Part shown: positions 1 through 8,354 of the stretch, in pieces | Layout of the letters: every line of letters begins with the position of its first letter | Numbering within the stretch: position 1 is the first letter of the stretch | NCBI RefSeq assembly: GCF_003323735.1 | Contig: NZ_QOIM01000028.1 | Coordinates: 186,001 to 250,000, forward strand | Source of the DNA: Streptomyces reniochalinae | GTDB lineage: Bacteria; Actinomycetota; Actinomycetes; Streptomycetales; Streptomycetaceae | Direction: 5' to 3' | DNA length: 64,000 nucleotides | Position numbers and translations under genes: made by a program | The notes under the pieces: generated by a model | Told to the model about the DNA's origin: nothing | What the model saw: the letters and a program-made list of their open reading frames with translations, nothing else | Database searches by the model: none

Positions 1-32
1 CCCGCCGCACCGGTGATCAGTACGTGGCTCAT
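1..32 (-). CDS. NAD(P)-dependent SDR/epimerase, N-terminal fragment (runs off window)
   Basis: Only the first 10 codons are visible. They read MSHVLITGAA followed by a partial glycine codon, the beta-strand and start of the glycine-rich loop typical of short-chain dehydrogenases or NAD-dependent epimerases. The ATG shares its A with the TGA of the upstream transporter (TGATG overlap), so the two are probably translationally coupled in one operon with the deacetylase-type hydrolase. The substrate cannot be judged from this fragment. Confidence 0.6.
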   Translation of the reverse strand, partial: MSHVLITGAA

Positions 33-1360
33 CAGCGGAACCCCTTGTCCTTGGTCTCGGGCATCGTGAGGTAGACGACCAGGGAGATCAGCGAGGCGGC
101 CGAGACGTAGACCCACAGCAGATCGCTGAGGCCGCTCTCGTGCAGCCAGGTCGTCACGTACGGCGCCGTCCCGCCGAAGAGTGCGACGGCCAGCGCGTAC
201 GGCAGCGCGATGCCGGTGGCTCGCACCTCCGCGGGGAACTGTTCGGCCATGATCACGGCGCAGTTGGCCGAGTACCCGAGGATCAGCAGCATTCCGACGA
301 GCTGGACGAGGAAGAGGCTCAGGAAGTTGTCGCGGAGCAGATGCAGCAGCGGCCAGGCCAGGACGACGAAACCGCCGGCGAACGCGACGAGTGTCGGCTT
401 GCGGCCCACGCGGTCGGACAGCAGACCCGCGAACGGCAGGGCGACCACGAAGACGATCAGGCACAGGGTCTGGGACAGCAGCGCGGTGCTCAGCGGGATG
501 CCGGTGGTCAGGTTGGCGTAGGTGGGCAGGTAGTTGACCCAGATGTAGTAGGTCAGAGTGCCGGCGACGGTGATACCGGCGACGCGCAGCGCCGCGGCGG
601 GATGGTCGACGAACATCGCCTTGATGGGGTTGCGGCGCGTGCGGCCCGCCCCCCGTGCTTCGGTGAAGGACTCGGTGTCCTCGACCGAGACCCGCAGCCA
701 CAGGCCGATCAGCCCCAGCAGCCCGCCTGCGACGAACGCGAGGCGCCAACCCCAGGAGTGCAGCGCGCCGTCGCTGAGGAGCGAGGTGGCCACCGTGCCG
801 AGCAGCGAGGCGATCAGGACGCCGCCCGCGACCGACACCTGCTGCCACGATCCGGCGAAGGCGCGGCGCCCCCGGGCGGCCGACTCGACGAGGAACGCCG
901 AGGAGGAGCCGAACTCCCCTCCGGCCGAGAAGCCCTGGACGAGCCGGGCCAGCAGCAGGATCACCGGGGAGAGGAACCCGATGGTCCCGTAGGAGGGGGT
1001 GAGCGCGATGACGAAGGCGGCCGAGGCCATCAGGCCGACCGTGAGTGTCAGGCCCTTCTTGCGGCCGTGCCGGTCGGCGTAGGAACCGAGTACGGCCGCG
1101 CCGATGGGCCGCATGACGAAGCCGACGGCGAAGACGGCGAGGGTGGACAGCAGGGCGACGGCCTCGTTCCCCCGGGGAAAGAACTCGTCCGCGATGATCT
1201 TGACGAAGATGGAGTACAGGGCCCAGTCGACCCACTCGACGGTGTTGCCGATGGTCCCGGCGACGATGGCCTTGCGCTGAGCGGGGCTCAGCCGGTGGTG
1301 CGCGGTGGCGGCGGCGCCCGTCGCGGGCGCCGCGGCGGGCGGCGGGCCGGTGTGGCTCAC
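32..1360 (-). CDS. MFS transporter, metabolite:H+ symporter (MHS) family
   Basis: A 442-residue inner-membrane transporter of the MHS branch of the major facilitator superfamily, whose members import organic acids, betaines and similar small metabolites with protons. Visible hallmarks are the opening IGNTVEWVDWALY segment (MHS members usually have GNxxEWYD), the loop DRHGRKKGL after TM2, RLVQGFSAGGEFG in TM4 and a C-terminal ETKDKGFR. About 12 hydrophobic segments can be counted, a normal size for the family. The GTG start has a strong GGAGG Shine-Dalgarno and overlaps the stop of the upstream hydrolase gene by four bases. It probably takes up the substrate of the hydrolase; the substrate itself is unknown. 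Confidence 0.85.
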   Translation of the reverse strand: MSHTGPPPAAAPATGAAATAHHRLSPAQRKAIVAGTIGNTVEWVDWALYSIFVKIIADEFFPRGNEAVALLSTLAVFAVGFVMRPIGAAVLGSYADRHGRKKGLTLTVGLMASAAFVIALTPSYGTIGFLSPVILLLARLVQGFSAGGEFGSSSAFLVESAARGRRAFAGSWQQVSVAGGVLIASLLGTVATSLLSDGALHSWGWRLAFVAGGLLGLIGLWLRVSVEDTESFTEARGAGRTRRNPIKAMFVDHPAAALRVAGITVAGTLTYYIWVNYLPTYANLTTGIPLSTALLSQTLCLIVFVVALPFAGLLSDRVGRKPTLVAFAGGFVVLAWPLLHLLRDNFLSLFLVQLVGMLLILGYSANCAVIMAEQFPAEVRATGIALPYALAVALFGGTAPYVTTWLHESGLSDLLWVYVSAASLISLVVYLTMPETKDKGFR

Positions 1361-2325
1361 GGGGTGGCCTCCGGGTGGTCGGGGCGGGTGTCGTGCGCAC
1401 CGGCGGAGTCCGGTGGCGTGCGCAGCACGGCGCGGGAGGCTTCGGCGACCTGGGCGTGCGTCGCGTACCAGACCCCGGTATGGGCCGCGATGTGGTCCAG
1501 CAGCTCCCGCAGCGCGACGAGACGCGAGCGGTGTCCGATCACGTGCGGGTGCAGAGTGAGCTGGAAGACGCCGCCCGCACGGTAGGCGGCGTCGAACTCG
1601 TCGACCCAGATCTCGCGCACGTCGCGTGGGCGGCTGTGCGGGCGCACGGACCCGTAGCGGTCCATCGTGAAGTACGGGGCGTCGTCGCGGATCCAGTCGA
1701 CCGGGATCTCGACGAGGCCCGTGGGCCGCCCCTTGGCGAGGACCTCGTACGGCTCGTCGTCCGCCATCAGGGAGGAGTCGTAGGAGAAGCCGAGCTCCAG
1801 CATGATGCGCAGCGTCGAGTCCGAGAAGTCCCAGGAGGGCGTGCGGATACCGGTGGGCCGCTGCCCGGTGAGCTCCGTGAGCGTCTCCAGGGCGCGGGCG
1901 GTCAGTTCCCGCTCGTCGTCGTGGCCCAGTAGCGTGTTGCGCTCGTGTATCCAGCCGTGGACGGCGAGCTCGTGACCGTCGCGCGTGTAGGCCCGCGCCT
2001 CGTCGGGGTGTAGACGCGCGGAGACGGCGGGCATGAAGAAGGTGGCGGGCACCTGGTGGCGGGCGAGAAGTTCCAGGATGCGCGGAGCACCGGCCCGCGC
2101 CCCGTACTCGCCCTGTGCCAGCCGCCCCGGGCTCGTCTCCCCGTCGCGCAGCGGAATCGTCTCGTGGTCGGAGTCGAAGGAGAGGGCGACGGCCACGCGG
2201 GCGCCGCCGGGCCAGCGCGCGGGAACCAGGCGGCGCCCGGCACGGACGGCTTCGACATGGCCGCGCCAGGTCTCCTCCGGCCAGCGCCAGCTCGGCGTCG
2301 GCTCACCGGTGTCGGATGTGGGCAT
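1357..2325 (-). CDS. Polysaccharide deacetylase-family (NodB/PuuE-like) hydrolase
   Basis: A NodB-fold metal-dependent amidohydrolase of about 322 residues. Near residues 50-54 the motif SFDSD supplies the metal-binding aspartates, and HGWIH further on matches the HxxxH metal motif. IRTPSWDFS and a late LTLHPHVIG segment complete the family pattern. Relatives of this non-secreted type include PuuE-like allantoinases and cyclic imidases, and there is no signal peptide, so a cytoplasmic amide or imide hydrolase is more likely than a cell-wall enzyme. The reading frame is open further upstream, but the ATG at 2325 is preceded by GGAG and begins the conserved region. It is first in an operon with the MHS transporter and an SDR, downstream of an Lrp regulator. 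Confidence 0.8.
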   Translation of the reverse strand: MPTSDTGEPTPSWRWPEETWRGHVEAVRAGRRLVPARWPGGARVAVALSFDSDHETIPLRDGETSPGRLAQGEYGARAGAPRILELLARHQVPATFFMPAVSARLHPDEARAYTRDGHELAVHGWIHERNTLLGHDDERELTARALETLTELTGQRPTGIRTPSWDFSDSTLRIMLELGFSYDSSLMADDEPYEVLAKGRPTGLVEIPVDWIRDDAPYFTMDRYGSVRPHSRPRDVREIWVDEFDAAYRAGGVFQLTLHPHVIGHRSRLVALRELLDHIAAHTGVWYATHAQVAEASRAVLRTPPDSAGAHDTRPDHPEATP

Positions 2326-2534
2326 GACGGATCTCCACAGCGGTTCGGGGACGGGTTGCGGAAACGGAGGTGGGGTTCGGGGACGGGGCCCCGGGTCTCG
2401 GCTCGGTGAAAGCCGCCCGCGCGACCGTGCGCAGGGGAGGACGAAGGGACGGACGGGGCAGGGCCGGTGCCGACGCGCGATACGGCGGAAGGCGGCGGAT
2501 TCGGGGACAGGCGCCGGGGTTGTGCGGTGACGGC

Positions 2535-3542
2535 TCAGGCCGCCTGGGCCATCCGGTGCCAGGAGTACTTCATGGTGGCGAGGTGGAGGGTGATGTCGGA
2601 GGCGTGGAGCCCGGGAAGGGCCCCGATGACCTCGCTGGTGTAACGGAACAGGTCGGCTCGGCGGGGCAGCACCATGTGACCCACGAGGTTGAACCGGCCC
2701 GTGGCCGCGCTCAGGAACTTGGTGCCGGGGTGCGCCGCGAGCCTGCGTCCGGCCGCGTCCAGCCGGTCGGGCTCGATGGACAGCCACACCATGAACTCCG
2801 CCTCGTAACCCAGCAGAGAGGGCTCCACCAGCGCGCGGAACTGGAGCACGCCCCGGCCGATGAGCCGGTCCAGGGCCCGCGCGACGCTGGACTGACTGCG
2901 TCCGAGCCGCCGCGCCAGGGTGCTGACCTGCGTGCGACCGTCCTCCGTCAGCGCCGCGGCGATCTCCTTCTCGAGGCCGGAAAGCGCTTGTGGCGCCCGG
3001 TCCCTCTCGTCCCGGTCACACGGCGGGGCGGCGGTGCCCGGGCGCAGAGCCGCGGCGGCGTCCGCCGGCAGCAGCCCGGTGTCCCACCGCGACGCGGAGG
3101 TGAACGTCCGGATGACGGCGACGCACTCCGTGCCGGTGATCAGGTCGGCGCCTGGCAGGTCGGTGAAGAGCATCCGGATCATCTCGTCGTTGTCGCGCGC
3201 GACGAAGTCGACGATCAGATCCGCCGTGCCCGTGACCACCGCCAGGAAGCGGACATCGGGACTGGCGGCGAGTTGTTCCGCCAGGTCGAGTCCGCGCCCC
3301 GGTTTGGCCTGCACCCGCACCAGCATTGAGGAGCCCTGGCGGGTGCGGTCCAGCTCCACCGTGCCGACGACCTGGAGGAGCCCCCGTGCGCACAACGACT
3401 GGTAACGGCGCTGCGCGGTGGATTCGCTCGCCCCGACCCACTGGGCGACCGCGCTCCACGGGGCACGCCCGTTGAGCTGGAGCGCCGCGATGAGGCGACG
3501 GTCCAGCTCATCGATCGCTTCCGCGTGGGCTCGGTAGGTCAT
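2535..3542 (-). CDS. Lrp/AsnC-family transcriptional regulator (tandem two-unit form)
   Basis: At 335 residues this is twice the usual Lrp length and contains two HTH_AsnC plus AsnC-ligand units in tandem. The first starts with IDELDRRLIAALQLNGR and the second near residue 180 with LEKEIAAALTEDGRTQ; each is followed by a RAM-type beta-alpha sandwich. Such proteins bind amino acids or related small effectors and control neighbouring catabolic genes. It is transcribed in the same direction as the hydrolase/MHS operon about 200 bases downstream and is its likely local regulator, which is an inference from position only. Confidence 0.85.
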   Translation of the reverse strand: MTYRAHAEAIDELDRRLIAALQLNGRAPWSAVAQWVGASESTAQRRYQSLCARGLLQVVGTVELDRTRQGSSMLVRVQAKPGRGLDLAEQLAASPDVRFLAVVTGTADLIVDFVARDNDEMIRMLFTDLPGADLITGTECVAVIRTFTSASRWDTGLLPADAAAALRPGTAAPPCDRDERDRAPQALSGLEKEIAAALTEDGRTQVSTLARRLGRSQSSVARALDRLIGRGVLQFRALVEPSLLGYEAEFMVWLSIEPDRLDAAGRRLAAHPGTKFLSAATGRFNLVGHMVLPRRADLFRYTSEVIGALPGLHASDITLHLATMKYSWHRMAQAA

Positions 3543-3907
3543 GCGACGGACGCTAGAGGCCGCCGTCTCCCGCCGTCAACGATGAAATCCTGCATACTCG
3601 CTGGTCATAGCCGTGATAGGCAGCAACTAACTCGTTACGCGCGGCGAAAACCGGCAGTTCCCGGGCCTCGTCGGCCCGGCCGGGGCGGCGACGGATCACG
3701 TCAGGTGACGCCGGAAATTCCCACCGCCGTATCCGCCACCGGCCCTGCACGGCCGTCCGCGGCCGTACGGTGTCGCCGAAGTGCGCGCCTGTGCCCGTCG
3801 GTCAGGACCCGTCACGAGGGCCTGGCACGCGGACCCCTCACGAGGAGTCCGCGGGAGGCCAGGCACACTTTGTGGGGTAGTTCCGCTGACACGAGGATGA
3901 ATCACGC
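3543..3907. other. Divergent intergenic region with interrupted hairpin
   Basis: No convincing gene lies here. The region must hold the promoters of the Lrp gene (leftward) and the TerD gene (rightward). An interrupted inverted repeat precedes terD: 7-base outer arms at 3820-3826 and 3858-3864 and 7-base inner arms at 3828-3834 and 3847-3853. It ends 44 bases before the start codon, so it could lie in the leader or be a regulator site. No clear promoter hexamers were recognised. Confidence 0.4.
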
Positions 3908-4492
3908 ATGATTACGCTTACCAAGGAAGACGGCCCGGCCGATCTGGACGGGGTGTCCCACCTGAGCATCGGTGTCTCCTGGGACCCGACGGCCGGCAGC
4001 AGCGGCGGGGTGATGGGCCGGTTCCGCCGGAAGGCGGGAACCGACCTCGACCTGATCGCCGTCGCGATGCAGGACGGGGATCCGGTCCGGCTGGCGGGTC
4101 TCGACTCGCTGGACCCCATGGGCAACGGATCCTTGGTGCACAGCGGCGACAACCAGACCGGGCACGGCGACGGTGACGACGAGACCGTCACCGTCGAGTT
4201 CGCCGGCGTCCCGGGCAACATCACCTCGATCGTGTTCGTCGCCGCCGCCTACAAGAAGGGCAGTTCCTTCCAGAAGGCACGCAACATCAGCTTCAAGGTC
4301 TACGACGCGACCGGTGGTTCCGTACAGCAGGTCGCCGACATCTGGCCCAGCCTGCTCACCCAGGACAACGGCTGTGCCGTGGCCAAGGCCGTGCGGGTCG
4401 GCGGCGCGTGGAAACTCGAAGTGATCAACGTGACGGGGAAGATCAAGCAGGGCGACGAGCACGCCCTGATGCGCTTCGCGGTCAGCAAGTAG
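3908..4492 (+). CDS. TerD-family stress/tellurium-resistance protein
   Basis: A 194-residue TerD-domain protein. The opening ITLTKEDGPADLDGVSHLSI, the calcium-binding-type motif DLDLIAVA and the acidic segment SGDNQTGHGDGDDE are diagnostic. TerD proteins bind calcium and act in tellurite, phage or general stress responses; Streptomyces carry many paralogues. The N-terminal part is slightly different from the commonest form in carrying GSSGGVMGRFRRK before DLDL. It is monocistronic here, flanked by a hairpin terminator, with GAGGA ahead of the ATG. Confidence 0.9.
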   Translation: MITLTKEDGPADLDGVSHLSIGVSWDPTAGSSGGVMGRFRRKAGTDLDLIAVAMQDGDPVRLAGLDSLDPMGNGSLVHSGDNQTGHGDGDDETVTVEFAGVPGNITSIVFVAAAYKKGSSFQKARNISFKVYDATGGSVQQVADIWPSLLTQDNGCAVAKAVRVGGAWKLEVINVTGKIKQGDEHALMRFAVSK

Positions 4493-4499
4493 TCACCGT

Positions 4500-4526
4500 G
4501 CGGGCGCCCGGCGTGCGGGCGCCCGC
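4500..4526. terminator. Bidirectional hairpin terminator between terD and DszC-like gene
   Basis: A perfect inverted repeat with 11-base arms (4500-4510 and 4516-4526) and a 5-base loop lies just after the terD stop and between two convergent genes. There is no T tract, as is common in Streptomyces terminators. Confidence 0.7.
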
Positions 4527-4551
4527 TCCGAGCCAGGCCCGTGTTCCCGTA

Positions 4552-5835
4552 TCAGGCGCCTGACGGGTGTGGCCTGGCCGGCGCGTACAGGAAGTGTTCC
4601 CCGATGGCACGCAGCTCCCGGGCGAGCGCACGGTGTGCTGTCAGCGACCTGGCGTTGCGCCAGAAGCGGTCCAGATGCGCGGCGTCTGCGAGCTCCAGCA
4701 CGCGTGCGGTGATGCGCAGCGCCGCCTCGCTCGCGCTGGCCTCGGCCGTGGCGACGGAGGCGGCGATCCGTGAACCGTGCACGGAGTCGAGCCGCTCTCC
4801 TCGGCCGATGCCTCCCGCCAGGGCGTGCGTGGCGTGCTCGACGACCGCGGTGGACACGTGGGCCGCGGCCGCGAGTTCTCCGTAGGTCTGCAACAGGTCG
4901 GGATCCGCGGCCTCCGCCGTGCGGGTGGGATGGTGCCGCCGGGGCGCGGGGGAGCGCGTGTGGAACGTGGCCAGGATGGCATCGCGCGCCTCATCCAGCG
5001 CGCCCTCGGCGATGCCGAGTACGACGTGAGCGGTCATCATCCTCAGCGCGAGCGGGGCGAGGGCCGCGAGTGGAGAAGTCAGGTCCTCGTCCCCCGCGAC
5101 GGTGCCGAGCGTGTGCTCCTCGCCGACGTGCGCGTGAGCGAAGTGGAGGGTGCCGACTCCGGTGAGGCGCTGGCCGAACAGGTCGTCCACGGGTTCGGTC
5201 GTGACGGTGGCGCCCCTCGGGTCGATGAGTACCACCACGTGCGACTCCCGCGTGCCGGCGCGCCGCGCGGAGAGCAGGACGCGGTCCGCCACCCGGGCAC
5301 CCGGCACCGGCACACTGCGGCCACTGAGGTTGTGGCCGTGGTCGTCGGCCGTGAGCGTCAGTGCGTCGTCGAAGGACCGGTCGCCGTGCGCCTCCGGTCC
5401 GATCCGCCCGGCCAGCAGATGCCCCCGGCCGCTCGCGTGAGTCTCCCACCAGGCGCCGGGATCGGTGGGCGCCAGGAGGCGCCCGCTCCAGGCCAGCACG
5501 TAGTGGCGTCCCAGCAGTTCGGCGAGGGAGCTGTCCGCTGCGGCCATCCGGCGGACGATGCGGCAGGCGTCCGGCCAGGCCAGACCGCCGCCGCCCGGGG
5601 CGGGCGGGACGAGCGCGTCGAGCAGACCCGACTCGCGGATGTGTGCCACCTCGTCGAGGGGCGGTTCGCCGGCACGGTCGCGTTCGGCGGCGTCGACGGC
5701 GAAGTGGTCCGCGAGTTCACCGGCGACCTGCTCCCACAGGTGTGGGCGTGCCTCGCGGCGCTCCGCCCGGCCCTTTTCCCGCTCGTCCTCCCGTTCCTCT
5801 TCGTGCAGGATCACGGCCGGCACCGGCACCGGCAC
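4552..5835 (-). CDS. Acyl-CoA dehydrogenase-fold flavin monooxygenase (DszC/SfnB-like)
   Basis: About 427 residues with the acyl-CoA dehydrogenase fold in the form used by reduced-flavin monooxygenases such as DszC and SfnB: AVDAAERDRAGEPPLDEVAHIRESGLL at the start of the conserved region, PPAPGGGGLAWPDACRIVRRMAAADSSLAELLGRHY, and RFWRNARSLTAHR near the C-terminus. The family oxidises organosulfur compounds or similar substrates using FMNH2 supplied by a separate reductase; no reductase is seen nearby. Its neighbours, a TauE-type exporter and an Rrf2 regulator, suggest sulfur assimilation. The start is uncertain: several GTG codons between 5835 and 5814 lack a good Shine-Dalgarno, and the first 40 charged residues may not be translated. 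Confidence 0.7.
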   Translation of the reverse strand: MPVPVPAVILHEEEREDEREKGRAERREARPHLWEQVAGELADHFAVDAAERDRAGEPPLDEVAHIRESGLLDALVPPAPGGGGLAWPDACRIVRRMAAADSSLAELLGRHYVLAWSGRLLAPTDPGAWWETHASGRGHLLAGRIGPEAHGDRSFDDALTLTADDHGHNLSGRSVPVPGARVADRVLLSARRAGTRESHVVVLIDPRGATVTTEPVDDLFGQRLTGVGTLHFAHAHVGEEHTLGTVAGDEDLTSPLAALAPLALRMMTAHVVLGIAEGALDEARDAILATFHTRSPAPRRHHPTRTAEAADPDLLQTYGELAAAAHVSTAVVEHATHALAGGIGRGERLDSVHGSRIAASVATAEASASEAALRITARVLELADAAHLDRFWRNARSLTAHRALARELRAIGEHFLYAPARPHPSGA

Positions 5836-6118
5836 GGGCGCGAACGGAGGGCCGTCGCACGGCGCGACGGTCCGGCCCCGCCCGGCTCAGGACCGTCCAC
5901 GAAGCAGGGGGGTGCCTCGGCAACCGATGTCACGCGCGCCTCCAGAGAAGGGAGAGGGAGGGGAGGTTCTGTCCTGGCCTGGAGTGGTGCGGGCCGGGCC
6001 GGACCCACCGGCAGGCCGCGCCGCCGAACGGACCGCCGTCAGGCGGGAAACGCCGCTGTACCGGCAGCGAGGCGCAGGCCGCGCCGCTGTACGGGGCCGG
6101 GCCTCGGCCAGGTGGCGT

Positions 6119-7036
6119 TCAGACAGACGCAGACGGCGCTGCCTCGTCCTTTGCGGTCGCCGCTCGCGGAGCGGGCGCGCGACGGTGCTCCCGCACGGAG
6201 TGGACCAACGCTGCCGCCCAGATCGCGTAGATGATGCCGTACGCCGTCCACTGGACCGCGTCGCCCGCCGAGATCCAGTCGCCGCGCAGCAGAGTGCGGA
6301 CGTTGGTGAGGACGATGAGACCACCCACCGCCGAGCCGAGGATCCGCGGCGGCACGTGGCGCACCAGCCAGGCGGCGAGGGGCGCGGCGACGAGTCCGCC
6401 CACGAGCAGCGCGATCGCCCATCCGGCGTTGACCCCCTCGGAGCCGAGCCCGTAGAGGAACCCGAGGCTGGCGGCGACGGCGACCAGGAACTCGCTGGTG
6501 TCGATCGAGCCGATGACCTTACGCGGCTCCATGCGGCCGCTGGCGAGGATCGCCGGGGTGCCGACCGGCCCCCAGCCGCCTCCGCCGGTGGCGTCCATGA
6601 ATCCGGCCACCACTCCCAGCGGGCCCAGGAACCGCTTGCGGAGCGGCTTCCCCAGATTCCCCGTCGGCAGCCCCTGGACGGTGAAGCGGACCAGCACGTA
6701 CAGCCCGAGGGCCAGCAGCAGGAGCGACATCAGCGGTTCCGCCGCCTCGGTGGACAGCTGGGACAAGAAGGTGGCCCCCGCGAAGGCGCCGACGGCCCCG
6801 GGCACCCCGATTCTGGCGACCACGCGCCAGTCGACGTTGCCGAACCGCCAGTGGGCGGCGCCCGAGGCCAAGGTGGTGCCGATCTCGGCCAGGTGGACCG
6901 TGGCCGAGGCCGCGGCGGGGTTCGTGCCGGCGGCCAGCAGCAGGGTGGTGGAGGTGACGCCGTAGGCCATGCCCAGGCTGCCGTCCACCAGTTGGGCACC
7001 GAGCCCGGCCAAGGCCAGCAGTATCAGCGTGCGCAC
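6119..7036 (-). CDS. Sulfite exporter TauE/SafE family membrane protein
   Basis: A roughly 305-residue integral membrane protein with about eight hydrophobic segments. It carries the two TauE/SafE repeats, seen as GLGAQLVDGSLGMAYGVTST near the N-terminus and GVVAGFMDATGGGGWGPVGT in the middle. Members export sulfite, sulfoacetate or related anions and are often linked to sulfonate degradation. Two GTG starts are possible; the one at 7036 is preferred because GAGGTGG lies five bases before it, the other being at 7045. A long inverted repeat sits just upstream. It may serve the sulfite released by Xsc, encoded about 20 kb away, but this is inference. Confidence 0.85.
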   Translation of the reverse strand: MRTLILLALAGLGAQLVDGSLGMAYGVTSTTLLLAAGTNPAAASATVHLAEIGTTLASGAAHWRFGNVDWRVVARIGVPGAVGAFAGATFLSQLSTEAAEPLMSLLLLALGLYVLVRFTVQGLPTGNLGKPLRKRFLGPLGVVAGFMDATGGGGWGPVGTPAILASGRMEPRKVIGSIDTSEFLVAVAASLGFLYGLGSEGVNAGWAIALLVGGLVAAPLAAWLVRHVPPRILGSAVGGLIVLTNVRTLLRGDWISAGDAVQWTAYGIIYAIWAAALVHSVREHRRAPAPRAATAKDEAAPSASV

Positions 7037-7059
7037 AGCAGCCACCTCGCGGTTGAGAG

Positions 7060-7091
7060 ATCCCTAGTTTTCCTACTGGATTAATAGGGAT
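7060..7091. promoter_or_regulatory. Inverted repeat upstream of TauE gene, candidate Rrf2 operator
   Basis: Perfect 7-base arms ATCCCTA (7060-7066) and TAGGGAT (7085-7091) are separated by 18 bases, with a second CCTA/TAGG pair nested inside. The element lies 24 bases before the exporter start. The AT-rich core stands out in this GC-rich region and fits an operator overlapping a promoter. Binding by the adjacent Rrf2 protein is inferred. Confidence 0.5.
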
Positions 7092-7203
7092 AGTGGCCGC
7101 AGGGGAGAACCCCTGCAAGAGGTCGTCCATCATGTGGGCGGCTGATGTCTCGGTGACCGGACAACGCCTTGCGGCGGAGCCCGGCAGGACCCGAGCGAAA
7201 GAC

Positions 7204-7662
7204 CTACGGGTTGGCCCAGGCGGAGGGGGAGTCGGTCAGCAGCGAGACCTCGCCGGGAAGCCGGCCGGAGACCAGATCGGCCAGCGAGACGCCTTCGAGG
7301 ATCCTGCGCACGTTGACGCGCAGCGCGATCCACAACGGCAGCAGCGACTCGGCCGGCCCGCTGTAGGACAACTCCGGCGGACGCACACCCCGCACCGAGA
7401 CCAGGGGGCCGTCCACGACCCGGATGATGTCGGCGATGCTGATGTCCTTGGTCGGCTTCGCCAGACGGTAGCCGCCGTTGACGCCCCGCTGGCTGGCGAC
7501 GAGCCCGCCGCGGCGCATGTCGTTGAGGATGCCCTCGAGGAACTTGTGCGGGATCTCCTGCGAGTCCGCGATGAACTCGGCCTTCAGCGTGCCGCCCGGC
7601 TCGGCCGTCGCGAGTTGTAGTGCGGCGCGCACCGCATAGTCCGCCTTGGCCGAGATCCGCAT
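7204..7662 (-). CDS. Rrf2-family transcriptional regulator
   Basis: A 152-residue winged-helix regulator starting MRISAKADYAVRA, the classic Rrf2 opening, with RRGGLVASQRGVNGGYRLAK as the recognition helix and wing. Rrf2 members sense Fe-S clusters, nitric oxide or cysteine synthase state. No cysteine is present anywhere, so an IscR/NsrR-type Fe-S cluster on Cys ligands is ruled out. A CymR-like mode, controlling sulfur genes through a protein partner, would fit the sulfur-linked neighbours. The ATG at 7662 was chosen because the conserved domain begins there, although the frame stays open upstream. Confidence 0.85.
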   Translation of the reverse strand: MRISAKADYAVRAALQLATAEPGGTLKAEFIADSQEIPHKFLEGILNDMRRGGLVASQRGVNGGYRLAKPTKDISIADIIRVVDGPLVSVRGVRPPELSYSGPAESLLPLWIALRVNVRRILEGVSLADLVSGRLPGEVSLLTDSPSAWANP

Positions 7663-7697
7663 GGTGACATTATGCCCCGACGCATACAGGCGGCCCC

Positions 7698-8354
7698 TCA
7701 GGGCAGCAGGCGGTGCCGTGCCGCGGCTGCCACCGCCCCCGCCCGCGTGCGCACGCCCAGCTTCGCGTAGACGCGTCCGAGATGCGTCTTGACCGTGGCC
7801 TCGCTCAGGAACAGAGCCCGGGCTATCTCCCGGTTGCCGAGGCCCTGTACGAGCCGGCCGAGGATGTCGCTCTCCCGCGGCGTGAGAGCGGGCCCAGGGC
7901 TGCGCAGGCGGGAGACCACGCGGTCGGCCACCGACCCCGACAGCACCGTACGCCCGGCCGCCGCGTCCCTGATCGCCGCGAACAGCCGCTCGGGGCGCTC
8001 GGCCTTGAGCAGGTACCCGGTGGCGCCCGCCGCGACGGCGCGGGCGATGTCGGCGTCCGTGTCGAACATCGTGAGGACCAGCACCCGCGGGGCGGGGCCG
8101 CCCTCCGGCGCCTCCGCGGCGGACGTCAGCCGGCGGGTGGCCGTCACGCCGTCCATGCCGGAGCCCAGTTGCAGGTCCATGAGCACCACGTGGGGCGACA
8201 GCCCCGCGGCCACGGCGAGCGCCTCCTCGCCGCTGCCCGCCTCCCCGACGACCTCGATGCCGTCCGTGCTGGACAGCAGGGCGCGCAGTCCGGCACGGAC
8301 GACGGCGTGGTCGTCGCACAGCAGCACCCGGACCGTGGCGGGCGCGCTGGTCAC
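7698..8354 (-). CDS. NarL/FixJ-type response regulator
   Basis: A 218-residue regulator with an N-terminal receiver domain (VRVLLCDDHAVVRAGLRALL, phospho-acceptor Asp in VVLMDLQLG, conserved Lys in GYLLKAE) and a C-terminal LuxR-type HTH (LTPRESDILGRLVQGLGNREIA, then ATVKTHLGRVYAKLGV). It pairs with the histidine kinase immediately upstream. The GTG start overlaps the kinase stop (GTGA) and has a GGGGGA Shine-Dalgarno; an ATG 12 bases upstream is a weaker alternative. Target genes are unknown; the methyltransferase and LysE exporter are divergent neighbours. Confidence 0.9.
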   Translation of the reverse strand: MTSAPATVRVLLCDDHAVVRAGLRALLSSTDGIEVVGEAGSGEEALAVAAGLSPHVVLMDLQLGSGMDGVTATRRLTSAAEAPEGGPAPRVLVLTMFDTDADIARAVAAGATGYLLKAERPERLFAAIRDAAAGRTVLSGSVADRVVSRLRSPGPALTPRESDILGRLVQGLGNREIARALFLSEATVKTHLGRVYAKLGVRTRAGAVAAAARHRLLP

